A DNA stretch of 64,000 bases from Pythium myriotylum (lineage: Eukaryota; Oomycota; Peronosporomycetes; Pythiales; Pythiaceae): assembly GCA_023091665.1 (NCBI GenBank), contig JALJCQ010000016.1:992001-1056000 (forward strand), read 5' to 3'. Under the pieces are notes generated by a model. The model saw only the letters and a program-made list of their open reading frames with translations. It did not search any database and was not told where the DNA came from. Positions 19,252-34,313 of this stretch are shown here, in pieces. Made by a program: the position numbers and the translations under genes. How positions within the stretch are numbered: the first letter of the stretch is position 1; every line of letters begins with the position of its first letter.

Positions 19252-21519
19252 ATGTCGTACTCTTCATCCGGCACCAGCGGCGGCGCGCCGTCGACGAGCG
19301 GCTCCGCGTCCTCCTCCTACTCCATGTTCCCGCTCGTCGAGAAGACGTACCGCGTGCGCATCACCGAGGACATTGAGCGCGACCTGCGCTTCCTCGGCCA
19401 GTCGCGCGTGGACGCGCTCACGAGCGACTTCGACATGTCGCTCGTCAAGGAAAAGAGCAACCTCAAGCTCTACGAGCTCGAGGAGAAAGAATTCTTCACG
19501 ATGAAAGGCGTGACGACCGTGAACGCGCCGCTCGGCGACGTCATGAACATGCTCAAGATGGACTCGACGCCCAGGCTGCGCGAGGCCATGGGCGAGATCT
19601 TCGGCACCCTCTTCCTCGACGGCGTCGTGCTCTACAAGGCCAAGGACACGCCCGCGCGCATGAACGAGTCGCTCTCGGTCAACTGGATGGCGCTCCAGTC
19701 CAGCAAACCCCACTTGCCCCACCGCGACTACGTCTTCTTACGGTACGGCGACGTCTTTGAGAAAAACGCCGAGCACTCGAGCGTCTACGGCGCCAACGGA
19801 TCCGGACTCTACGTCGGCGCGTCCATCTGGGAGTCGATCGAGCTCGACGGCTGCGCGCCCATGCCCGCGAGCGCCAACGTCGTGCGCCTGCGACTGCGCC
19901 GCTGCGGCATCGTCGTCGAGGAGATCAACCACGAGGACGGCCTCAAGATCTCGCTCTACCTCTCCGAGGCCCACCCGGGCCGCGCCGCCGTGTCGTCGCT
20001 CACCAAGACCTGGATGACAAAGATGGTCTCGTGCGTCACCGAGGTGGGCAACGTCATGGTCGCCAAGGCGCTCGCGAACCAGAACATCCTCTCCAAGAAG
20101 CAGTTCGTCAAGGACGGCGCCAACTGCTTCCTGTGCACCAAGGCCTTCTCGCTGTTGCGACGCAAGCACCACTGCCGCGTCTGCGGCGACGTCGTCTGCA
20201 GCAAGTGCTCCGAGGTCAAGAACCTGCGGCAGGGCGGCGTGAACAAGGAGATCCGCGTCTGCGAGCAGTGCCGCAACTCGACCGCCGCGTCGATCCGCAG
20301 CTCGGGCTCCGAGACGCTCTCGCGCACGAACCGGTCGCTCAACACCAACAGCCAGAGCAATGCCAAGCCCAGCATCTCGGGCTACTCGATGACGTCCTCG
20401 GACGCCTCCAACTCCACGTACGACGACGACGTCTACATCAACGGCGGCAGCACGAGCGGCCCGCCGGTCATCCACGAAAACTCGATCCACAGCTCCATCT
20501 CCGACACGTACAGCGAGCCAACACGCAACAAGACGTACCCGAACTCTCTCAGCCGGCCGGCCTCGCGCGGCCCGAACGACATGATCATGCTGAACGAGAA
20601 CATGAGCACCCCACCGGAAGGGGCCAACGATATGTTCTACTACGACCCAAGCAAGCGGCGCACGGCCAAGGACCGCACCGAGTCGACCAACTCGAGCATC
20701 TCGGACGTCTCGGTGAGCGAGTTCAGCATGTACACGGACCCGCAGCGCATCGTGATCCCTGGCGTCTCGGAGGAAGACATCGCCCAGATGGAGCTGGCCT
20801 CGACCGTGACCGAGAACACGCCGTTCACGTACGCGCTGAGCTACAGCAGCCGCCAGGACTGGCCCAAGGCGCCCATCCCGCAGAACGAGCCCGAGCGGCT
20901 CAAGAAAGTGCGCGAGCTCCACCTCGTGGACCCGGGGCAGCACTTCCAGGAGATGTGCGAGTACGCGGCGGCCGAGACGGGCTGCCAGATCGCGTCGATC
21001 TGCTTTGTGGGCGACAAGAGCGGCTTCCTCATGGCCAAGGTGGGCGTGGACAAGCGCGAGCTGCCGCGCAACATGCTCTTCGACGCGCACGCCATCATGT
21101 CGAGCGAGCCGACGATCGTGCTGGACGCGAGCGAGGACATCCGGTTCATCAACAACCCGCTCGTGACGGACGGCCAGGTGCGGTTCTACGCGGGCTTCCC
21201 GCTCGTGACCTCGGACGGCTTCGTCGTGGGCACGTTCAGCGTGGCCGACCCGTTCGCGCGCGAGTGCCTCAACGGCGACAAGCTCTTCTTCCTCAAGAAC
21301 CTCGCGGACGTGGCCATCCGCGGCGTGGAGCAGAACACGCTGACCATGGGCAAGCAGCTCGTGCGCAGCGGCGCGGACGACCGCGTGGGCATGCAGGTGC
21401 CGCCGCCGCCCGACATGAACTACATGGACGCCCATCTGACCATGCAGGAGCTGCTGCGCACAGCCTACACGACGCAGTACCAGGTGCGCATGCAGGCCAA
21501 CCCGTTCATCCATAAGTAG
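19252..21519 (+). CDS. START-FYVE-GAF domain protein, copy 1
   Basis: An intronless frame of 755 residues. Residues about 20-275 form a START/SRPBCC-like lipid-binding region (VNWMALQSSKPHLPHRDYVF, GASIWESIELDGC). Residues 290-340 are a FYVE-type zinc finger: CFLC, then RRKHHCRVCGDVVCSKCSEV and VCEQC, giving eight zinc ligands with the basic R(R/K)HHCR phosphoinositide-binding core. The N-terminal WxxD of classical FYVE fingers is missing (FVKDGANCFLC). A Ser/Asn-rich linker is followed by a GAF domain at about 543-703 (ICFVGDKSGFLMAKVGVDKR, GFPLVTSDGFVVGTFSVADP). Families of START-FYVE-GAF proteins are abundant in oomycetes. A role reading lipids at endosomal membranes and sensing a small ligand is inferred. 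The start is the only ATG before the conserved region. It lies upstream of paralogue 2, with NDUFA6 between. Confidence 0.88.
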   Translation: MSYSSSGTSGGAPSTSGSASSSYSMFPLVEKTYRVRITEDIERDLRFLGQSRVDALTSDFDMSLVKEKSNLKLYELEEKEFFTMKGVTTVNAPLGDVMNMLKMDSTPRLREAMGEIFGTLFLDGVVLYKAKDTPARMNESLSVNWMALQSSKPHLPHRDYVFLRYGDVFEKNAEHSSVYGANGSGLYVGASIWESIELDGCAPMPASANVVRLRLRRCGIVVEEINHEDGLKISLYLSEAHPGRAAVSSLTKTWMTKMVSCVTEVGNVMVAKALANQNILSKKQFVKDGANCFLCTKAFSLLRRKHHCRVCGDVVCSKCSEVKNLRQGGVNKEIRVCEQCRNSTAASIRSSGSETLSRTNRSLNTNSQSNAKPSISGYSMTSSDASNSTYDDDVYINGGSTSGPPVIHENSIHSSISDTYSEPTRNKTYPNSLSRPASRGPNDMIMLNENMSTPPEGANDMFYYDPSKRRTAKDRTESTNSSISDVSVSEFSMYTDPQRIVIPGVSEEDIAQMELASTVTENTPFTYALSYSSRQDWPKAPIPQNEPERLKKVRELHLVDPGQHFQEMCEYAAAETGCQIASICFVGDKSGFLMAKVGVDKRELPRNMLFDAHAIMSSEPTIVLDASEDIRFINNPLVTDGQVRFYAGFPLVTSDGFVVGTFSVADPFARECLNGDKLFFLKNLADVAIRGVEQNTLTMGKQLVRSGADDRVGMQVPPPPDMNYMDAHLTMQELLRTAYTTQYQVRMQANPFIHK

Positions 21520-21842
21520 TCGACAGCAGTTAGAGTGCGTCCCGTTAAATTATATTGTGCTGTGGTTGTTCTGCGAAGATTGGCGAGTTGGCAATGTGGC
21601 GTTTTGTGAAAAACGGCCCAACGAAAAACGAAAACACACCACCAAAAAAAAAAAACATGAGAGAGACAGTGGATTTACGATTAGGTGGGGCGGGGCGCAC
21701 AGCATGGCTGGCGAGGACTCGACGCGGATGTTGGCGAGGCGTGTGTTCTCGGAACGCGTTTTTTGTTTTGTGTGTTTGGTGATGTTTTTTTTTCGTTTAT
21801 ATTTTTGTTCCACGAGAAGAGAACGTAACCTGCTCTGTGGTT

Positions 21843-22259
21843 TTACTTGGAGGCGACGATCTCGCGCATGTCGTCCCAGTCGTCCTCGTCGTCGTCCGTG
21901 TTGGCGAAGAACTTGTCGAACGACTCCTCGACGGTCGCGAGCTTCTTTTGGTCGCGGAGCTTGGTGCCGGTCTCGAGTAATGTGAGCAGATGGACCTTCT
22001 GCTTCCACTGCATGAGCGTCTCCTCGAGCTCCATGTTGGCCTTCTTGATGAGCATGTCGACCACGCGCGGGTCCTTGACGTCGGCGTGCTTGCGGAAGAG
22101 CGCCTGGATGGCGAGGCGCGCCTCGGCCGGCTCCATGGCGATGTCGTAGAGCGTGAGCACGCGCGGCACCTGCTTGGTGATGTAGCGGTAGAGCGTCACG
22201 GCCGGCGAGGACGCGTGCGCGGCCGCCGCCGCCTTCTGGCTCGCCACTCGCAGCGCCAT
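21843..22259 (-). CDS. NDUFA6: NDUFA6 (B14/LYRM6), respiratory complex I subunit
   Basis: An intronless frame of 138 residues from ATG 22259. The LYR tripeptide with its following arginine context (AVTLYRYITKQVPRV) marks the LYR family, which binds acyl-carrier protein. The downstream block FRKHADVKDPRVVDMLIKKA and MELEETLMQWKQKVHLL closely matches NDUFA6, the accessory subunit that joins complex I to the mitochondrial acyl-carrier protein on the matrix arm. A ~40-residue tail (LATVEESFDKFFANTDDDED) is acidic. The N-terminus is Ala-rich without a strong presequence. The gene lies on the opposite strand between the two START-FYVE-GAF paralogues, and its 3' end converges on copy 1 only 323 bp away. 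Confidence 0.9.
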   Translation of the reverse strand: MALRVASQKAAAAAHASSPAVTLYRYITKQVPRVLTLYDIAMEPAEARLAIQALFRKHADVKDPRVVDMLIKKANMELEETLMQWKQKVHLLTLLETGTKLRDQKKLATVEESFDKFFANTDDDEDDWDDMREIVASK

Positions 22260-22531
22260 GGAGAGAGATCGAAGGAGAGGGCTCGGCGTTTGCGGTGGTG
22301 GCGCGCGGGGCCCTCGAGCAGCTCCCACCCCCCTCATCCAGCAACAGGGTACAGTTCCAACCCCGATTACAAGGGAGTTAACAGTACTGTTGATTGGCAG
22401 ATTACAAGGTTGGTACAGTGTACCAGATGAGTGGTACATGGCTCCGCCCGAGGGCGTGCTGGTGGAGGTGTCCTGCTAGACTCTCGCGGCCTTTCCCATG
22501 GGCTTGCACTTGCAAGCGTGTGTTGCGCACG

Positions 22532-22554
22532 GAGAGAGAGAGAGAGAGAGAGAG
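22532..22554. repeat. (GA)n microsatellite
   Basis: About eleven uninterrupted GA dinucleotides in the NDUFA6 upstream region. Confidence 0.9.
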
Positions 22555-22897
22555 CGGCGGGTGACTGACGGATCACCAGATCACCAGGAGCTCCCGGCCG
22601 CAAGCGTAATACGCTAGGTACAGTACCGGTACGTGAGACCGTCGGGGGAATTGAAGAAAAGGGAAAAACACGCCAACAAAACACCCAAAGAAGAAAACCA
22701 AAAGCGTAATAGCGAGCTCTCCCTCGACGGGCGATGATGCCGCACGACGCCGCGAAGCCTCAAGGGAACCGCGTGCCCATGGGCTCTGGCGGGTCGAGAT
22801 GGTCTGATTTGGTACAGTAGAGCAATGCTGGCAACTCTTGGAGTGATTTAGTACACATCGCCACAATGTGAGTAAAAGACCGTTGTCTTCCGCCCTT

Positions 22898-22913
22898 TTG
22901 ATTGGCCAATCAA
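22898..22913. promoter_or_regulatory. Palindromic double CCAAT box TTGATTGGCCAATCAA
   Basis: A perfect 16-bp palindrome containing ATTGG and CCAAT head to head. It lies between divergent start codons at 22259 and 23433, so it could serve both genes. Confidence 0.45.
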
Positions 22914-23432
22914 CGTTCTGAGACGCACATTCAGTCGATCTCTCGTCTTCAGCTTCACCGAATCCCCGAAAAGATGGAGGACGACCCGAGGTGCTCCTCC
23001 CGTGGCGACATACTCGGCCGTGGATACACGTCGTCAAGTCACGCTCCCGCTCTCTTGCGCTCGCTGCTTCTCGCTCGCTCGGTCGGTCGGTCGGGAGGCT
23101 GCGTGCACGCAGTGGACACTGTTTCCACGAGCAGGGATATCAGACGCGCGCGCTGTTAGCAGAGACCGTCCGGCTACTCCTTCTCTCCTCCTCCTCTCCC
23201 ATCTCCTCGACTCTGGACGATCCGTGGACGGCCTGCTGTCGCTCTCTGTCGACGTGCAGCTGCCTGGCCACCTGGCGCCTCGCCTGGCTCGACTCACTGC
23301 CATTGCAGCTGTGGCACCGCCAGCCTCAGCCTCCTGACCTCCTCGACAGCTTGCGCGAGAGAGCTGCTCACGGGTGCGAGTTCGCTCAGAGGACGCTTGC
23401 GGCGCTCGAAGAGACATACGACTCTGGCGCCC

Positions 23433-25355
23433 ATGGCCTCGCTCGCGGATACGCGCTACGGCGTCGAGATCGCGCGCCAGTACAAGCTCAAGTCACAGCT
23501 CCATGGTGAGACTCTGACGTCGCTCGAGGCGCTCGGCGACAAGCGGCTCCGCGCGCTCGTGCGCCGCGTCGTGGACGACGACGCGAGCCAGGAGAAGCGC
23601 TGCAAGCTCATGCAGGAGAAAGAGAACTACCGCATCTACGAAGTGCTGGGCGACGACGCGGACGAGACGCTCGTGACCATGAAGGGCGTGCTGCTGCTGC
23701 AGAGCTCGTCGTGCGAAGAAGTCATGGAGCTGCTCTCGGCCGCCGACGAGCGCGCGCTCTACAGCGAGCTCTTCGGCTCGGCGTTTGTCGACAGCGCGGT
23801 GCTCCACGAGACCTCGAGCTCGAGCTCGTCGTTCGAATCGGCGTCGCACGCGTCGCGAGCGAGCGCGCTCTCGGCCACGCCGCTCACGACGTCCACGGCG
23901 TTCCACTGGCTCATGCTCCGCGATCTCAGCGCGCATTTGCCCTGCCGCGACTTCCTCTTCATGCGATACAACCACACGTACGCATCCGAGGACCCGGCGT
24001 CTTCGCAGCGCATCGGGTGGGGGGCGTCGGTGTGGGAGTCGGTCGAATTTCCCACTTGCCAGCCGATCTTCAAGGCTACCGTCTCGCGAAGGAACGTGTT
24101 CAAGAAGTGCGGCTTCATCGTCGAGGCCTCAGACCACTCGGACGCCACACGGGTGACTTTCTTCGTCACGACGCCGCAGGGCCACCCGACGCAGCAGCAA
24201 GCCGACCGCCAGTGGCTGCTCAAGCTCGCGGCGAGTGTACGCCACTTGCCGAGCGCGATCGTGAACCACCGCATCCGGCTCAACCACCTCGTGGAAAAGC
24301 GGAATTGGATCACGCGCGACGCGTGCGCCATCTGCTCGCAGTCCTTCAGCAAAGTCTTCAAGCGGCAGCACCACTGTCGCCTCTGTGGCTGTGCCGTCTG
24401 CTCTAAGTGTTCGTCACTGCGCCATCAGAGCGCCGTGCGCGTCTGTCTCTCTTGCATCAATGGGGAAGACACGAGCGCGCTCTGGGGGACAGTGCGCATG
24501 GCGCGAAAGAAACTCTCGTCCACGAGTATCACGGCCTCGTCCGTGAGCTCGGTGAAAGAGTCGTGGAGCTCTTCGGCGTACACGCTCTCGGGCGACTTCA
24601 GTCGCGGCTCAGACTACTGCTTCGGTTGCACTAGCTCGCGTACCTCGGCACTAGAGGATTTCCTCGACAACGACACGCTCTCGCGCTCCAAGCTCAGCAT
24701 TAGCACGCTCAGTGCCGGCTCCATGTCGTTCTCGTCGGCCAACGGCAGCATCTGCGGTGACGAGGACGACGTGACCGAGAACACGAGCTTCGACTACCAA
24801 CTCTCTTACGCCAAGGGCAACCAGTGGCCCGACGCGCCGCTGCCGGTCGACGAACAACAACGACTGAAACGCATTAAAACACTCAACCTCTCGCAGCAAT
24901 ACGCCAAGGAAAACCTCAAGGAACTCCTGGATCTTGCTCGGACCAGCATCAGCTGTGGTGTCGCCGCCGTCGCTGTCGTCTCGGTTTCAAAGATCCTACT
25001 GGCCACCGCTGTCGGTCTCAATGGCGACCAACTCCCTCGTGACGTCGGCTTCGAGGCCCACGCACTCATGTCGAAGCAGCCGCTGGTGGTGCTCGACACT
25101 CAAAACGACGAGCGCTTCGCTATGAACCCGCTTGTATCTTCTCTCAACATCCGCTTCTACATCGGCCTTCCGCTCGTGACGCGAGAAGGCGTCGTGATCG
25201 GCGCTCTCTCGCTGGGTGACACGACGGCGCGCACGAAGGTCAACGGCTCGGACATACGGTCACTGCAACGTATCGCGACTCGTATTGTGGCCAAAATGGA
25301 CGCCAGCGCCGTCGAAACCACGACCAAGAAAGTCAGTGGTATGCTGCTGATATGA
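23433..25355 (+). CDS. START-FYVE-GAF domain protein, copy 2
   Basis: An intronless frame of 640 residues from ATG 23433 (MASLADTRYGVEIARQYKLK). Twelve further in-frame codons upstream are probably leader. The order is as in copy 1: a START-like region to about residue 280 (STAFHWLMLRDLSAHLPCRD, GASVWESVEFPTC), a FYVE finger at about 296-343 (CAIC, KRQHHCRLCGCAVCSKCSSL, VCLSC) and a GAF domain at about 486-630 (AVAVVSVSKILLATAVGLNG, GLPLVTREGVVIGALSLGDT). The linker between FYVE and GAF is about 60 residues shorter than in copy 1. Both copies keep the phrase VTENT.F.Y.LSY before the GAF domain, confirming duplication. The finger has RQHHCR and eight Cys/His ligands, but the leading WxxD is altered (WITRDAC). 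It is inferred to bind phosphoinositides at membranes. Confidence 0.87.
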   Translation: MASLADTRYGVEIARQYKLKSQLHGETLTSLEALGDKRLRALVRRVVDDDASQEKRCKLMQEKENYRIYEVLGDDADETLVTMKGVLLLQSSSCEEVMELLSAADERALYSELFGSAFVDSAVLHETSSSSSSFESASHASRASALSATPLTTSTAFHWLMLRDLSAHLPCRDFLFMRYNHTYASEDPASSQRIGWGASVWESVEFPTCQPIFKATVSRRNVFKKCGFIVEASDHSDATRVTFFVTTPQGHPTQQQADRQWLLKLAASVRHLPSAIVNHRIRLNHLVEKRNWITRDACAICSQSFSKVFKRQHHCRLCGCAVCSKCSSLRHQSAVRVCLSCINGEDTSALWGTVRMARKKLSSTSITASSVSSVKESWSSSAYTLSGDFSRGSDYCFGCTSSRTSALEDFLDNDTLSRSKLSISTLSAGSMSFSSANGSICGDEDDVTENTSFDYQLSYAKGNQWPDAPLPVDEQQRLKRIKTLNLSQQYAKENLKELLDLARTSISCGVAAVAVVSVSKILLATAVGLNGDQLPRDVGFEAHALMSKQPLVVLDTQNDERFAMNPLVSSLNIRFYIGLPLVTREGVVIGALSLGDTTARTKVNGSDIRSLQRIATRIVAKMDASAVETTTKKVSGMLLI

Positions 25356-25539
25356 GCCTTGACGATTTGCCGCGTATTATATAGTCTTCAGATTTCTAGT
25401 GTACACCATACCAAGTGAGTCACTGTATCGTGATCAGTCGTAGGATAGGAACCCAGTCTGCTAATTTGTGGGGACATTGGAATCCCCCTCGTTCATTGTC
25501 ACAATCCACGGTCCATCTAGTTCACTGCACTGCACCTAT

Positions 25540-32334
<6,795 letters not shown>

Positions 32335-32609
32335 GGATCCGCCGCGTGGCGCGCTGCGTGCGCTCGTGCTCGGCTCGCCCGAGGCCTCGGCGTCGACGGT
32401 CTCGCGTTGCCCTTCCCGCGCGTGGAGGCTCCCGCGTTTTTAGGGGCGACTAAGGAAGGTAAACCCCACCATCGTACTTAGGCGGATAAGTACGCAGTCA
32501 CGGCGAAAAACCGTAACCCAGCGGAACAACCGGGTTTAAGAGAGACATACATGTGACTGAAAACACGCGGTGCAGCCCCAAAGCTGAAGCTGGCGGCCCC
32601 TCTCAGACG

Positions 32610-33962
32610 ATGCTGCGCGCGAACGCCGCGCTGCCAGTGGTCGCGGCGGGCGGCGACGTCGACCGAGCGATTGGACGCCGCGCGTCGCCCACGGTCGCCG
32701 CGTCGCGCGATGGCGGCGACATGCAGCGCCGCGCGAGCGCGACGAACGTTGTCGTGGACGACGAGGACGAACACGACGACGAGGACGACGAGCGCGCGCG
32801 CCGCGAGCACGACGAGACCAACGAGGCGTACATGTGGTCGCTACTGCTCGCGACGCTGGCCGAGTGCATCTACGCGTGCTTTCTTCCAGACTGGTACATC
32901 CTCAGCTGGAACGTGAACGCGACCGCGACGCTGATCAACTTTGCCGGGCCATTCATGGACGGCATGTCGTACGGCTACGAAGAGCTGCAGAAAGAGCGAG
33001 CTGACAGCACGTTGCTGCCGTGTCTCCAGTTCCGCGCGGCGTTTCTAGGGTACGGAACGCGCGAGCTCCGGAGGCGGTGGTTGGCGGTTTTAGCGAGGCT
33101 GATTCGGGGTTTCGTAGCGTCTTCACGTCATACTCGTACATGGTCGACCACGCGGGCGATCTGAGCACGCTGAACCTTTTAGCAGGACCGCTCTACATAT
33201 GTGCAACTATATTCGGCGCCTGCGCGAGCTTCCAAGTGGGCAGTTCGCTTGTAAAGGCACCCTCGTCAAGGCGATTGCTCGACACGCTGTTCTCCTCGAA
33301 AGCCGTAGGTAAACTACCCTCGTTCTTGTTCGCGTCGAACGTCTTCATTGTCTTCACCGTGGTCCGAGCACTGTTTGGGAGCCCTGGCTTCGTGCAGTAC
33401 GTTATTATCGCCCTGCATATCATGTTAATGGCCATTATCCTCACTACGTCTGTATGATTCAATCAGAGATCCTAAAGAGCCTCAGTTCATCGGGTCCATA
33501 CGAGTTGCTGACGGCGAAGAGCTCATTCTCGGCATATTTATGTCATGCAGCGGTATCCTCATCTCGGATTATTTGGATGACCGGTTTCGTCCACGACCGG
33601 ATGCGCGCGGGCGTGTGTCATTCCTCGACTGGGGCAACTTGATGTGCAATTTCGTGTCGTGCTGGCTCACATGTCTCGCATATGAAGCGAGCAAGCTATC
33701 TCCCAACGAGATCAAAAACAATCTCCTAGTCATGAAGTTTGTGTCGTGCTTTTGCGGATCTATCTCAAGCTTCTCGGCAGGAATTAGCCATATTATGGTG
33801 AGTCAGGTTTCTCTGATGTCGTGGGATAGCTGTGTCTGACCCCTTCTGTAGCTCCTATGGCAAGGTGGCAATCGATACGGAGCCGTTTTGAACCTTGTGC
33901 TCCACATCGTGACGGGTTTGCTTTTCTTACCGTACCTCCACAAGGGGGAGATCACAACGTAA
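32610..33962 (+). CDS. CrcB/FEX-like putative fluoride channel
   Basis: Four exons (32610-33049, 33094-33396, 33467-33797, 33852-33962) give 394 residues. Introns are 44-70 nt; the second, GTACGT to AATCAG, restores GFVQ-DPKEPQFIGSIR. An acidic/basic cytosolic N-terminus of about 70 residues is followed by 8-9 hydrophobic segments. The second half carries WGNLMCNFVSCWLTCLAYEA and KFVSCFCGSISSFSAGISHI, which parallel the GTLLVNxxG and GFCGSLTTFSxW signatures of CrcB/FEX, then WQGGNRYGAVLNLVLHIVTG. The first half has a weaker copy (IFGACASFQVGSSLV). A fused two-domain protein is the eukaryotic FEX layout, exporting fluoride at the plasma membrane. The first ATG of the frame is used; another upstream ATG at 32553 is possible. 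Alternative: an unrelated polytopic protein, since the first-half motif is poor. Confidence 0.55.
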
Positions 33963-34313
33963 AGAAACTTAAGGAGGGGAACCCTGACCATTTGCAGCCG
34001 TGTCTGGCGATGGGATCGATCTGTTTCCTAGCAACACTGCTCAACAAACCAAGATTCAAATGATACACGACGACGTTATTGTTCGTGTTACGGCCGTGCC
34101 TTGCAACTAGGAGGTTGTAGATGTATATTCGCAACGAATCTTGCGAGCCTGTCATTGTGGCGTCGGCGAACCTCTGTATTGCGGACACGTGTGGAGCCAC
34201 GACCAATCCCAAGTTGATAGTAGGATATGCGAGCTTGGAGATGCTCAACCGACACAGGTCGGTAACGTTCCGTTACACTAACCCGTTATCAAGAAAGCTG
34301 TAAACGGCGGTTC
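33963..34313. other. Intergenic region, no gene
   Basis: About 350 bp between two same-strand genes with no family-like frame. A 5' exon of the calpain-like gene could lie here, but I cannot show it. Confidence 0.4.

Larger units (their letters stand above)
22260..23432. promoter_or_regulatory. Divergent promoter region NDUFA6 / START-FYVE-GAF copy 2
   Basis: About 1.17 kb without a credible gene. It contains nine GTAC tetramers in 22384-22855, many inside palindromes (AACAGTACTGTT at 22380, TGGTACAGTGTACCA at 22411, GGTACAGTACC at 22617), a (GA)n repeat and a back-to-back CCAAT palindrome. Confidence 0.45.

Noticed and set aside
18485..19504. A 339-codon plus-strand open frame before and overlapping the START-FYVE-GAF start
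   Set aside because: It is Arg/Ser/Pro-rich without domains, runs out of frame into a real gene, and reflects GC-rich noncoding DNA.
19738..21513. A 591-codon minus-strand open frame
   Set aside because: It is the antisense shadow of the START-FYVE-GAF gene, with repetitive His/Arg/Val/Leu composition produced by high GC3 on the other strand.
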